Shown in pieces: positions 42,270-55,051 of a DNA stretch of 64,000 nt. Numbering within the stretch: position 1 is the first letter of the stretch; every line of letters begins with the position of its first letter. The stretch is taken from contig CM065695.1 of NCBI GenBank assembly GCA_017654935.2, positions 24,722,475 through 24,786,474 of the forward strand, read 5' to 3'. Under the pieces are notes generated by a model. The model searched no databases, was not told the origin of the DNA, and saw nothing but the letters and a program-made list of their open reading frames with translations. This DNA is from Phymorhynchus buccinoides. Its lineage: Eukaryota > Mollusca > Gastropoda > Neogastropoda > Raphitomidae. The position numbers and the translations under genes are program-made.

Positions 42270-43790
42270 AAATTAAAATTTGTTCTTGTTGGTGGGGATG
42301 GAGTCCCTCCGGGGCGCGGGCCGGATACCTACCTGCATTCCTGCTCCCTTTCCCTCCTTCCCCTTTTTAACTAATTCATGCGCCTGATGGGCCAGGGCGA
42401 CTCTTTTGAGCCCACCATTTTTTAAAAATCCTTTCCCCCTGTAGGTGGGTGTCCGGCGCGCGCAACGGGGGGTTCTTTCGTAGCCGTCGCGCTTTTGCGC
42501 TTGTGCTCCCCCCCCTTTTTTGGGACTACTCAAGCGGTGCCTTGCCACTGCTCAGAGCTGAGAGGAGGGGTCCCTTTCCCTCCCTCCCTCCGTTCCGAGC
42601 ATACAAGAATCGTTAACCATCCCCACCTTCACCTTCACTACCATCACCACCACTAGTAAAAAGTTTTTACATTTTGCTTAAAACCACTCTTTTTCTTTTA
42701 GACTCCATCATGACATCAAGGGCGGGAGAGTTTTTGTTGCTACCCCCCCTTGGGATCAGATGGAACAAATAAAACTACTTATACTAATTATAGTAATGGA
42801 GGCCTCTGGCGTTCCCCCACTTGTTAACAACATTATCATATAACATAACAGATTCTGACTAAGACTGGGTTCGTCCACTTAAAAAACTAATTACCAATGG
42901 TCAGGTTCCATGACCTAATCACACATAAACAAACTAAATTTTAATAGTAACTTTTAAAACTAAATGAATCCTGTTATTTATAAACTGAATTTTTAATTTT
43001 TTTTAACCTATTTTAACATGTGAAAACTACTAGGGATATATACTCTAATAAAACATCTCTATACTATGTATATCACGTCCTAAGGGACAAGATTTAACTG
43101 GTTAAATATTAGGATTATACTAAATAGTTTGTATGTAAAAGTTGTGTACATAATAATAATGTACATATCATTTTTTAAACCACTAAATCTTTTTTGACCA
43201 TCTGGTCATTGACAGACTTGGACTGAGATTGGGTTCGCCCACTTGGAAGACTGGCTATCAGTGGTCAGGTTCCATAACCTAATTAAAACATAAACAAATA
43301 TAATTTTAATAGTAACTTTTAAATAAAACGAATTTTATCATTTATAAACTAACTTTTTAATAAATTTCTAACTTATTTTCACATATGTGAAAACTATTAG
43401 GGATATGCACTTTGATGGAATGTCCCCACGTTGTATCATGTCCTAAGGGACAAGATTTAATAGGTTAAATACTTAAAGAACAAAACAAAAACTAAAAATA
43501 TTTAATCATAGCTCAATTAATTTTAACATTCTTTTTATAAAAATAGTAAATACAACTTAACTCATTAAAAGACTAAATAGCTTGTATGTAAAAGTTGTGT
43601 ACATAATAATAATGTACATATTATTTTTAATAACACCTTTTGGTTTTTTAAATTTCTTAAACCAATTACATTTTTTATGATCATTTGGTCATTAACTTTG
43701 TACAGTTTTGTATACAGGCCTATGCCTCTTAAGAATTTTAATAATAAAGCTCTTTTGAGCACAACATGGATTTAAAAAAAAAAAAAAAAA
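42270..43790 (+). mobile_element. 3' region of the I-group element (second copy)
   Basis: Carries the same 350-bp internal tandem duplication (about 42862-43205 and 43218-43628) and ends at an A run (43773-43789) that is one base longer than in the first copy. No gene is seen from here to about 44190. Confidence 0.55.
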
Positions 43791-44191
43791 GCTCAGTTGA
43801 GCGTAAAGCATGAATTCTAACAGTAGCCCTGGTTTTTAAAAAATTAGACTTCCTCCAATCTGCCAGACTTAAAGCAAACAGCCAAATATCTTTTACAAAC
43901 AAAATATTTTATTACAAACAAATTTCAAAACCAACAAAAACTCTAGACTTGTGCGCAATTAAAACTTCTAAAAATCTTTCTAAAAATAACTTACTTAAAT
44001 AATATAAAAAATTATAACTTTAAAAACATATCTTATCATTTAAAAATCCACTTTTTTCATGATATTTATAATTTCAAATGCCCCAAATGGTCTTTTGACC
44101 CAGAAGGCGTAAAAGCTCTATTTTTCTCTCTCTCTCTCACAGACCAAATGGTGGAGAGAAAAAAGGTGGGGCGCTCTTCTGTCAGCTGTGG

Positions 44192-45850
44192 CGGTCAGCC
44201 CCATACTCTTGAAGTGAAATGCGTCCAAGAATAGGATATGCGTTTCAGATTTTGGTTGGATTTACATTATGTAATATGTACTAATATGCATATTTGTAAA
44301 AGCATAGTATTTGTTGGTTGCAATTACATTATTAAGCTAATTGATTCTTTACCAATTACGTCTATGATTATGCATTCGTGCAAACATTCTGTCAATGTCA
44401 GAATCTAATTATTGTGATGCACCTACAAAGTTATTTTTTTACAAGTAATATTTTCTTGTGAATTTGTTGTATGCTAACTATGGGTTGTTATGCAACAGAA
44501 ATTAACATTGTGTATCATATAAATAATATCATAATTTATATTGGCACTTTAATGAAGTTTCCCATTCTCATTCAAAATAATGGTGTTTTCTTTGACTTGA
44601 GACAAAAAAGGTTTTGTGTGGATGCAAGAGACACAAATCCCTTTTTTGCATCAAGTCGAAGAAGTTTGTTGCCATGCTTTGCCATGTCATTGAATTGGTC
44701 TCGTTCCGTGAGAGTCATTTCCCTTTTCTCGAGTAGATGGGCTTCGTCATTCAGCTGTGGCTGACCTGAAGTTCTACAAACGAGCCAGTCACGCAGTTTC
44801 GTCTTGTACAATGTCCAAGACATGCCAAGTTTTTCCTACAAAACGTTTTACCCGCCATCCACCCCTAGTCTCATCCAGAAGAGAATGCTCTACAGAGTGG
44901 TTAAGGGGTTAGTACCGGCCTTACCCCCTGAAGACTTCATCACTTATCACAAATCGAGCAGACTGATAAGATCCGGACTTCCTTACTCGTCGAACCCAAT
45001 CAGATCCGCAGTTAGAAACAACAACAAAGCAATAAAAGTTCCCTCCTCAAACACCGACCAGTTCAAAAACTTTCTTTGTTAGAACACCAACAGAGTGGAA
45101 CCATCTGAATAACAGCACCGTCCAAGCCATCTCCGTTGAGGCCTTCAAAAGACAGCTATTAATCAACCAAGATCAATAAACCGCCTCTTGCACAATCTCT
45201 CCCCGTAATGCCAGACTACTGGATTGTAGTGACGTATTTGAAAGAAGAAGAAGGAGGATATGTCTTGTTGGGTGTGTTTGACTAGAAGGTTTTTTCTACA
45301 GGGAAATCCGGTTTTCCTTCTCACCCCTTGCTGGTGCCAGGTGTAGGGAAACCTCCCTGGTGTCAGACTGTGTTGATCACATTAGGCAACAACCCACCCA
45401 ACAACACCACACTCTGGGCGGTCAGTCCCACACTCTTGAAGTGAGATACGGCCAAGTATAGGATACGTTTCAGATTTTCGTTGGATGTACGTTATGTAAT
45501 ATGTACTAATATGTATATTTGTAAAATCATAGTATTTGTTGGTTGCAATTACATTATTAAACTAATTAATTCTTTGCCAATTACGTCTATGATTATGTAT
45601 TCGTGCAAACATGCTGTCAATGTCATCATCTAATTATTTTGACGCACCTACAAAGTTATTTCTTTTACGAATTTGCTGTATGCTAACTATGGGTTGTTAT
45701 GCAACAGAAATTAACATTGTGTATCATATACATAATATCATAATTTACATTGGCACTTTAATAAAGTTGCCCATTCTCACTCAAAATAATGGTGTTTTCT
45801 TTGACTTGAGACAAAACAGGTTTTGTGTGGATGCAAGAGACACAAATATA
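44192..45850 (+). repeat. 440-bp direct repeats and inserted RT remnant upstream of receptor 1 (second copy)
   Basis: Same arrangement as 25886-27545: repeats at about 44192-44640 and 45417-45850, with the L2/CR1-type RT C-terminal remnant at 44806-45181 between them. Confidence 0.8.
44806..45181 (+). pseudogene. C-terminal remnant of an L2/CR1-type reverse transcriptase (second copy)
   Basis: Identical in reading to 26500-26875, including the frameshift at about 45076. Confidence 0.7.
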
Positions 45851-45989
45851 TTGAATATATATGCAGGGCCTGTTTGTCTGTCTGTCTGTCTCTATGTGCA
45901 CATGCTTGTTTATTTTCCACATGACATGTTCTGTCCGTAAGTTTGTCTTAAAAATGAAGGCACTCTGAGATTTTTCAATTAACCCAACA

Positions 45990-48881
45990 GACAAATGCTC
46001 TGTGACATCTCTCAGCGCTGGTCCAACTAAAGGGTTGTATCAGTGTTTTTACTGTTGTAATCGTTGTTATAATATTAAACGCATTCCACGGTGGTTTGAA
46101 AGCAACCAAACGAACAAGAACAAACGAGCCAGTGAATACTGCAGTTCTCTTGGACAAGGATTAGGCGTTCCTTTTTGTGCTCATGACTTTGTTTCTGCTA
46201 TTTTCAAACATTCCAAGATAAGTACGGTGTTAACTGGCTTGTCATTTGGTGGACAGACTTTGCCAGGCTTATACAGACAAGCAATCGTGTCTCAGGATAG
46301 GACTGTTGTCTATCACTCCGTTCGGTTGGAATCTTTTTTATACACTGAAAAAGATCTGTGCATAACTGCATCATTCGGATTTATGGTACTGGTCGAAAGC
46401 TGTAAGATTAAATATATTGACCATGATGCAGGCGTTGCTTGCGAGTCTGAGCCAGTGACCGGTCAGCAGTTGCATGATAGCATGAAGAAGATATCTTTGC
46501 CAAAGCCATCGTTGTTGCAGAAGACACAGTACTTCTCTTTAGCAGTTTGCTTGGATGCTTCTTTGACGCATAGTTTTCTGTTGTGTGGTTTTCTTCAGTC
46601 TTTACCTTGTGGTGGGACACGAGTAACTCCATGTACATTTTCTGCTCAAGTTTCAACCACACACCACCCCCACAGACAGCAAGATCCAAAGAATAAGGGC
46701 ACAATTCCAGTCCCCATGTTTTTATGTAACGATGGAACATCTAACGTTTCCTTTACTCTGCTCTGTGACTTCATAACAGACTGCCCAGATGATAGTGATG
46801 AATCGTTCTGTCATCATAACCCTTGCGTCCACAAGTTCACCTGTGATAATGGATACTGTGTGTCATATGATGACGTTTGCAACAGAGTACCTCATTGCAT
46901 GGACGAATCAGATGAGCAGAAATGCATCAAGTTTAGAGCAAAAACTACACAGAGAGTGTTGCTATCGCCGGTTCTAGTCAACTTTAATGGTAGGGAATCG
47001 TTCGTGTCAACTGTGATGAACGTTAACAAATCATGTCCGGGATCTCACTATCGTTGCCCTGGCCCATTAAACGACTGCGTGCCTGTCTACACCCGATGTA
47101 ATCAAATGTACGATTGTGTGGACCACCGGGACGAAGAGGGATGCGAAGAAATGTCCTGTCCAGGGTTCTTTAAATGTAGGGCTTCTCAGATATGTGTCCA
47201 TAGCCACCACCTGTGTGACGGATGGCCTCATTGTCCACGCCATGATGACGAATTGTCCTGTAACGTGACTTGTCCTGAAGCATGCACGTGTCAAGGTCAC
47301 ACATTTGTATGTATAAAACCTTTCACTGTGTCGGGTTATTCCAAGATTCGTTTTTTAGATGCTACCGATTCAGGTATGGTACTCTCTGACGTGGCTCATA
47401 ATCTCTACCTTATCCATCTAATTTTTTCCAGTTGCTCTTTGACACATTTACCTGCAGTAAATTTACTAAATCTGAAAGTTCTAGACCTCAGTCGTAATTT
47501 GTTGCAAAATATTAACATGACTCACTTTGTTCATCTTGAAAATCTGCAAAGACTGGTGCTGTCAGACAACCCTGTAATACATCTGTCTGCTGATTCCTCA
47601 TCTGGTCTCCAACAAAGTAAACTTACCATACTAGATCTGTCACAAACAGCCATTTTGGAGTTCAACAGCAGGTTTTTAGCAATGTTTTCACATTTGCAGA
47701 AACTTAATTTGTCGCTGACGAAAGTTAATAAAATCAACCCAAACGGCTTTCATTTCTTACCACGACTTTCAGAACTGTTAATGCATGGCAGTCCGGTAAA
47801 AACATTTCAACCCGACTTATTTCAGCATTCTTCCAATATCCGTAAAATATCAACAGACAACTACAAAATATGCTGCGACAAAATCATTCCTAATGCCATG
47901 TATGATATAGAATGCATTGCTCCCAAAGATGAAATTTCATCCTGCAGAAATTTACTACATTCAGGGGTCTATCGCGGATTTCTGTGGTTTGTTGCATGTC
48001 TCTCTGTGACTGGCAACGTCTTGTGTTTACTTGCTCGTATTTTTGCAAAAAGACTCACTTCTTCCAGTGGTTACAGCATATTTGTTACGAACCTTACCTT
48101 GTCGGATTTTCTCATGGGTATCTATATTTCTATCATTGGGACGGCTGACAGTATTTTTCGAGGTAGATATCTGTTCCTCGACGATTTTTGGAAAAGCAGT
48201 GTTGTCTGTAAAGTGGGTGGGGTTCTCTGTCTGGTGTCTAATGAAGTATCAGCTCTTGCCATTTGGCTCATCACTCTAGATCGATTTGTTGTTCTTCATT
48301 TCCCATTCAGCACTTTCCGATTTGCCAGAAAATCCGCCATGATAGTTTGTATTTTTATTTGGTTCACTGGCTGGCTTCTTGCCATTTTCCCCCTACTTCC
48401 AATGACAGCTCACTGGGAATTTTACAGCCAGACAGGAATTTGTATTCCGTTACCTGTAACGAGACAAGCATTCAAAGGACGAATTTATTCTTTCAGTATA
48501 TTGATTGTACTGAATTTTGTGCTGTTTTCACTCATTGCCTCTGGTCAGGTTTTTATTTATTACACAGTGCAAAAAAATACATTGAAAGTAGATTCTACAA
48601 AAACACCACAGGACATGACCATTGCGCGACGGTTGATTGCTGTAGCTGCAACATATTTCATGTGCTGGTTTCCTATTGGGCTGTGTGGAATGTTGGCACT
48701 GGCAAAAATTCCAATTCCTGGCGAGGTCAATGTTGCACTAGCTGTTTTTGTGCTGCCTTTAAACTCAGCAATCAATCCGTTTATGTATAACCTCAATGTT
48801 ATGGCAGAAAAACGACGGAAATCCAAAGAAGCAAGAGTTCTAAAATGGCTGGAAAGTCAGGCTGACTTTATCAAAGGCTAA
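45990..48881 (+). CDS. Receptor 1: lectin-like/LDLa/LRR seven-helix receptor (second copy)
   Basis: Same exon, acceptor and domain order as 27684-30575. The one coding difference I found is in TM6: the codon before FMCWFP is TAT (Tyr) at about 48652, where the first copy has GAT (Asp). Asp is common at that place in related LGR/RXFP-type receptors, so Tyr is probably the derived allele and could affect signalling. DRF, CWFP and NPFMY are retained. Confidence 0.85.
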   Translation, partial: DKCSVTSLSAGPTKGLYQCFYCCNRCYNIKRIPRWFESNQTNKNKRASEYCSSLGQGLGVPFCAHDFVSAIFKHSKISTVLTGLSFGGQTLPGLYRQAIVSQDRTVVYHSVRLESFLYTEKDLCITASFGFMVLVESCKIKYIDHDAGVACESEPVTGQQLHDSMKKISLPKPSLLQKTQYFSLAVCLDASLTHSFLLCGFLQSLPCGGTRVTPCTFSAQVSTTHHPHRQQDPKNKGTIPVPMFLCNDGTSNVSFTLLCDFITDCPDDSDESFCHHNPCVHKFTCDNGYCVSYDDVCNRVPHCMDESDEQKCIKFRAKTTQRVLLSPVLVNFNGRESFVSTVMNVNKSCPGSHYRCPGPLNDCVPVYTRCNQMYDCVDHRDEEGCEEMSCPGFFKCRASQICVHSHHLCDGWPHCPRHDDELSCNVTCPEACTCQGHTFVCIKPFTVSGYSKIRFLDATDSGMVLSDVAHNLYLIHLIFSSCSLTHLPAVNLLNLKVLDLSRNLLQNINMTHFVHLENLQRLVLSDNPVIHLSADSSSGLQQSKLTILDLSQTAILEFNSRFLAMFSHLQKLNLSLTKVNKINPNGFHFLPRLSELLMHGSPVKTFQPDLFQHSSNIRKISTDNYKICCDKIIPNAMYDIECIAPKDEISSCRNLLHSGVYRGFLWFVACLSVTGNVLCLLARIFAKRLTSSSGYSIFVTNLTLSDFLMGIYISIIGTADSIFRGRYLFLDDFWKSSVVCKVGGVLCLVSNEVSALAIWLITLDRFVVLHFPFSTFRFARKSAMIVCIFIWFTGWLLAIFPLLPMTAHWEFYSQTGICIPLPVTRQAFKGRIYSFSILIVLNFVLFSLIASGQVFIYYTVQKNTLKVDSTKTPQDMTIARRLIAVAATYFMCWFPIGLCGMLALAKIPIPGEVNVALAVFVLPLNSAINPFMYNLNVMAEKRRKSKEARVLKWLESQADFIKG

Positions 48882-48910
48882 GCGTTTTACTGCATTAGAG
48901 AAAACATGAA

Positions 48911-49176
48911 AAAGCATTAAACTTCTTCTTCTGCGTTCTTCAGGCTACGCATCAAACCCTCAGACCGAGTGCTGCCACAAAACTGAACATCAGGCGAAGG
49001 TCTTCTGCCATCCCCCAGAGTTTGGTTATGAGGTTTGTTCCTATAGGCCAGGTCTGTTGCCGCATCTGATTTTACTACAAGTCCTGAAGGATGTGGGAAG
49101 GGTTCTGATCGGCTTGCCAGCACTGGCATCGGGATGAGTCTCCATCCCAATCAATCTTAGGTGCATTGAACAAATA
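48911..49176 (-). pseudogene. Non-LTR retrotransposon C-terminal remnant (second copy)
   Basis: Same CQCWQADQNPSHILQD segment and breaks as 30605-30870. Confidence 0.5.
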
Positions 49177-49642
49177 CACCTTAACGGAAGGCCTGTAATT
49201 TGTTATTGTGGTGTATAATGTGTTTAAGGTACTATAATTACTGAAGCCGAGGCACTTTTTTGTCATTTTCCTGTATTGCCTTTTTATTGTTTTATTTTTA
49301 TGTAACTGGCTTTATATTGAGAACATACATTGAAATTAAATGTATATCAAAAATGACAAAGATAAACTGGTACCTTAATGCTTTGACGTGGTACCATTGA
49401 CTTTCTTGTGTACAAAAGTATCCATCGTTTTCAAATGCACACACAACAAATATTTTGATTTTTTTTAGCCAAATCACACTACATAGTTCCACACTTGTAG
49501 TGTAAATGGATAACAATAATGATAGGCCTGTATGTTTTGTTGTTGCTGTGAAACAACGACTTTGCTCTGGAATTAATATTACATGTACTAAGAAAAAAAG
49601 TTGAAAATTTTGTTGCTTTTGTGGTGTTTTTAATTTCAACAG

Positions 49643-52600
49643 ATAATGATAAAATCACCACACAGCAGCAACACCCCCCAGATATTCCATTCCCCAATAA
49701 TACTTCGTATCTGTTCACTACCCAGAAGACTTTTTCGGGCTCACTACAAGAGAGGAACATCTGTCCAGGTCTCGACGAATTAATGAAGCTCAAAGGCAGC
49801 AGCAACATTACAATGATAAGGAAAAGTGGAATTGATTGTCATAAACAAATCCCAGACTTCACGACACAAAGTGGGGCGGTTTACGGTGAATGTCAGGATA
49901 CTACTACATTTTGTAGACTACAGCTGAAAGAGCTGCCAAGTAAACACATTCTTGTTCATCTCCAACGACTGGAGTATTGGTGTAGTGACAATGACTGGGC
50001 CACACATATCTTATGTGACTCGCGTGGTTATGGTCTGAACGTAAGATGTGGTGTCCATTCTCTTGAGGAAATCTATAAAGGATGTTATAACAAAATATTT
50101 ATTGACATTCGCGGTAATGCCAAGGTAAGAATTATGTCTAAAGTGATGAATGGCTTTGACTTTGTTTTAAGACCTGACTCCAACACTTCTGGACTTTTAA
50201 CAGCTCCATTTTTTGACTATTATTTCAAGGTGAAAATGACAGAAGAACTGAAAGGACCCCCTGGATCTGTTCTTATTATCAGTTTTAAGCAATTATCTTC
50301 CATTAATGCTCATTGTTCTTCATGTAAATATTACACTCATTTTATACACGGGGAAACAACGCCTGTTAAGGAGAGCAAAATAAAAGTTTGCAATCCAGGC
50401 ACATCTCCAATAAAAATGTTCTTTACATCACGTCTTCATGTTTATTTTGACACATCTTTTCACAAAAGGAAGACACTTTGTGATCGTGGTCTTACAATGT
50501 ATTTTTCCTTTTTAACGAAATTTGAATACCCCAAACAGCTTTCAAGCAGCTGGTTAAACTGTTCAGTACAGCACTATCATAAGTTTCAACATCACGTTCA
50601 CTGTAATCTGAAGCCTGAATGTGAAGGAGGCCAAGATGAATCCGAGCACTGTCCTTTCAGCAGTTTTCATTGCCACGGTTTGGTGGCTTCACACAACAAA
50701 TGCTTGAAACCAGTTTTTAGGGGTAATAGAGGACTTTCTCAATCACATGGAAAATACCTGTGCATGAAAATGGCTGGGAGGCTGGTTTCGATTAAAACAA
50801 GAGAAGAGCAGGACCATACTTTGCCAATTTTAAGAAACATTCACCGTTTCTACTTACTATCCGGAGGTATCTACGGTTGGCCTCATGGTCCCTTTATGTA
50901 CAGCAAGTTTATTAGATGGTCTGACAACACTCTGATCTACAATTTGGGCCATTTCAAAGGTTTCAGACAATTCTATCCAACAAGAAATGTCAGAGAAGCT
51001 TGCATTTTATTAATGAAGTTTAGCTTTTCATTCAATGACCTTTGCGAATTGTTTGAATTGATATTGTGTGAAATAAAATCACAATCATATGTAGTGGTTC
51101 GTGCAGTGAAATGTTCCTGTCCATCTACCTCATTTGGAATATCTTTGACACAACAACTGTTGTCTATTTGTAGGACGGGACATTTGATACATACATTTTT
51201 GTCACGCAAATCTGATTGTAACTTTCAAAACGGAAACCAGAATCTAAAAAACGTCAGTAAAGAGGATACAGAAATATTTAACCTTTGTTCTAAATGTTCT
51301 TCAAATACAGATATTGACTTTAAATGCACCAACGACGATACAAAATTACATTATTCTCTTGTCTGTGTTTTCAGACAGAATTGTATTGATAACAGCGATG
51401 AGTCTTTCTGTGAAAAACCTGTTTGCAACGGATTTATATGCTCGAATGGCCAATGTGTCTTGCAAAGTCAACGTTGCAACGAACTTGCAGATTGCGTTGA
51501 TCGTTCTGACGAGAGTGGATGCTCAGTCTACAAATACAGATTTGATATAAACAAAGTCTTCAAACAGTCATTATTCATCAATCTAGACGGCACAGGCTTC
51601 TTCACCCAACAACTATTGACTGAAATAGACTCGTGCCCTGACACTCATTACCGATGCATTACTGAACAGTTGCACTGTCTTCCTGTCTACACCCGGTGCA
51701 ACGGTTTATTTGACTGTATTTATGGCGAGGATGAGAGCCTGTGTGGCACATGGGACTGCTGTGGGTACTACAGGTGTCACAGTTCCAAAGTCTGTGTGCA
51801 CACAAAACATCTCTGTGATGGCTGGAACCAGTGTCCACAGGGAGATGATGAGATGTGTGACAAAAACTGTCCTGTAGGTTGTCAGTGTGATGGCCATTCT
51901 TTTCAGTGTAGGAAATCTTTTCCTGCACACCTCTTCAATCAACTTCGATACCTAAATGCTAAAGGATCACAAATGTCTGTAGCTGATTTTGGTCAAAATA
52001 CAAAGCTTATTTATCTTGATATGTCATTTTGTTCACTGGTGAATATTTCAGGATTAACACTTCCAAACTTGCAGATCCTTAATTTAGAAAGTAACAAGAT
52101 CGTAGCCATTTCTTATATTTTCTTTAAAAGCCTACCTAATTTGAATATTTTGAAGGCAGCAAATAATATGGTTAAAAAAGTCACAATTCGATCTTCAAAA
52201 ATTGTTCATCACTCTTTAAAACAGATTCATATTTCTAAAGGCTGCAAAGAATTGCTTGAAAAAGTCTTACCAGTCTACTTTCCTGGAATGACGTACTTAA
52301 ATGTATCCTTTTCTAGCATTTCAAACACACCACCTCAGTTTCTGAAACCATTTCCAAAATTAACCACATTGGATTTAAGAGGTAATCCATTCGATACTTT
52401 TTTTTCCAACGTCTTTTTGGGAATGAAGCATTTGAAAACGATTTATTCATCAAACTACAGATTCTGTTGTGATAAAGTGCTTCCGAAACACACAGGGAAC
52501 ATGAAATGTTCCTCACCAAGTGCAATTATTTCTATGTGTACCAACTTAATACCAACCAATTCTCATTTAACTTTCTTTTGGTTGATGACAGTGTTTATTG

Positions 52601-53476
52601 TATGTGGAAGTATTTTATCTTTTGCAATCCCTTTAGACAGAAAGAATATGTTTGGGAATGTTTTTGTCACTTTCAACACTCATTTAGAAATTAGTATGCA
52701 TGGAATTGCATATCATAATAATCATGGCAGCTAATAACATGTTTGCTGGTAGGTATATCCAATTCGAAAAGTCATGGATTGACAGCTTTACGTGTAAACT
52801 GGCTGGCTTTTTGTTTATTCTCTCAATTGAAGTGTCACTTTTAATCACGTCTTTTCTCACACTGGATACAGCAATGAACATTCGTTTCTTAAGGAATTTA
52901 CACCGAATTGATCATCGTCGGACATATTTGATTTTAATATCATTGTGGGCTATAGGTGCAATGTTATCATCAATGCCTTTCCTACCAGGATTGTCCCATT
53001 GGGGAGCGAATGCCCAATCTGGTTTGTGTCGCCTGGTTGCATTGGATCATCACAACACAGGAACAGATTTCAAATGGTTCACCGTTTGTGAGATGTTGAA
53101 TGTCATACTGTGCCTGGGCATCATAGCTGGCCAAATCGTCATACAGAGATACGTATCAAGACATCTGATCGCAGCAGAGCTTAGGGAAAGGCTCCTTCAT
53201 GATCGCGCTAGTTTTCTTCTCAAAGGAGCAACAATGAACACAATGTGTTGTATGTCGTCATTTCTCATCACAGTTATTGGTTTGTTTGAACACGAATTGT
53301 TCAGCAGAATGCGTGGGCCAATAGTAGTGTTTGTCTTACCGCTCGGCTCTGCAATGAATCCAGCGTTCTTTCTTTGGTCTGTTGCGTCGCTTCGACGAAA
53401 TCGCTTGCAGGAAGAAAGACTGTTGAAACTGATGAAACTACGAATCGCGTCACAGAAAACGAACAGGAGGATATAA
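49643..53476 (+). pseudogene. Receptor 2 with TM2 frameshift (second copy)
   Basis: Same exon as 31337-35170, with the identical four-base shift at about 52696-52703 and the same loss of the TM3 arginine. One coding difference is in the first complete LDLa module: LVCVFRQNC here against LVCDFRQNC in the first copy (GTT for GAT at about 51367). That Asp follows the Cys that precedes the calcium loop and corresponds to a side-chain calcium ligand in LDLa modules, so this allele should bind calcium less well at that module. Confidence 0.8.
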
Positions 53477-53970
53477 AACCACAAGAAACAAGGCAACGTT
53501 TTTCGTTTTAAATTCGATTATGCACAATTGAAATTACATTAAGAATTCAAAGAACAAACACGAGGATATGAGGTTAAAAGAAAGATGGTGTCGTTTTTCG
53601 TTTTTAATTGAATTATATCATATGATGAAAAATATGAGGAGCTACACATAAAATGATCATGTCGGGAAGAAATATGTTTCCATAAGCCGAAACCACCAAG
53701 GATTAACAATTATTGGACAATTAGTCGTTTTAGGCAAATGTTTAATGATTGCATCATTACTCTATCCCTCTTAACCTACCGTTGGTTTAAAACTTCATTT
53801 GAATCATAAAATTACTTTGATTCCCTAAACTTCAGAAGTTTCCTGCTTGTTCAATGGAATGACGTGTTGGTGTGCTTCCAATTAACGGGTCATTGTTTAG
53901 AGGAACATTTAGCGAAACGCTTAACAATATGTGTCCAGCATGTGGTGTAGTAGAACAAGAACAACGCTTT
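53477..53970. other. 3' flank of receptor 2 (second copy)
   Basis: Nothing recognised; one visible substitution against the first copy (GACGTGTTGG for GATGTGTTGG). Confidence 0.35.
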
Positions 53971-54143
53971 ATTATTTTTTATATAATAATAATAATAATA
54001 ATGGGAATTTATATAGCGCTCTTTCTCACATGAGCTCAGTGCGCTTTACATTGATAACAAGGACATTAAAGGCAAACAAATAATTAATCATTAGAAAGTA
54101 AAATAAGCACGATGCTTACACACAACGTTCTCTTACTTCCTTA

Positions 54144-54237
<94 letters not shown>

Positions 54238-54311
54238 CACACACATATGCATGCGCACACGCACACTCGCACACAATTAATTATACAAGTAAAATAGTTA
54301 CAACATGAACA
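53971..54311 (-). mobile_element. Inverted L2/CR1-like 3' end (second copy)
   Basis: As at 35665-36005. The AC array (54144-54243) is longer and less interrupted. Confidence 0.88.
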
Positions 54312-54344
54312 TTAGAGAACGTAAGAAGGGGGTCTCTGACTCAG

Positions 54345-54545
54345 TATCGGTTTCGGTTTCGGTTTCACTCCTCTATTTATTAAAAAAACAGCTAAAATCA
54401 CGCCTTTTTTAAAATGTTTTTTAACCCCCAAAAAGGCGTGATTTAATCGTTTTTTCGTGTTTTTTATTCTCGAAAACAGTGCGATTCAATCGTTTTTACT
54501 CTCGAAAACAGCGTGATTTAATTGTTTTTTAATGAAAAAAAAAGA
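54345..54545. repeat. Hairpin and CGAAAACAG repeats beside the virus-like module (second copy)
   Basis: As at 36040-36240. Confidence 0.5.
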
Positions 54546-54662
54546 AGGAAATTCTCATAAAATATTCTACACGTTCTGATTTTCTTCACAAACATTTGTA
54601 CTGACTAGGAAAATCTGTTTTTAATACTAGTTTACAGAATTGTTCTTTTTTTAGCCTTTGTT

Positions 54663-55051
54663 TTATTTTATTTTTTTCTTCTTTTGATTCGACACATCAT
54701 TTTCATCAAGACACTCATCAAAGCTGTTTTTGTCTTTAGTAAAAAACAAAACCACCGTCTTTATCTGTTCTCTAAAGTCCTTTAAAACCGAATTATACTT
54801 CTGCGTTAAAATCCATACGCTAATTCCTGCATGCCGACCACTGAATGCTAGTTTTGCTAAACTATTTCTTTTTTTGACAATGTCTCTTTCAGCTGAGCAA
54901 TCATCAATGATAAACAAAGTTGGTGTTCCTTTAAACAGTTTATAAAAATACTCTAAACATTCGCTTAGTTTATTACTTGGATTGACTAAATAGATTTCGT
55001 CATCTGTCCAAATAAACTTTCTTTCTTTATAAGACTTGTTGAATTCTAATG
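54663..55051 (-). pseudogene. Packaging ATPase, C-terminal half (second copy)
   Basis: Carries the same Walker B and SGRHAGISVWILTQKY segments as the first copy. A two-base insertion near 54695 (CACATCATT against CAACATT) changes the reading frame of the charged tail, which ends at 54663. Separated from its N-terminal half by the Tc1 element 55054-56686. Confidence 0.75.
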
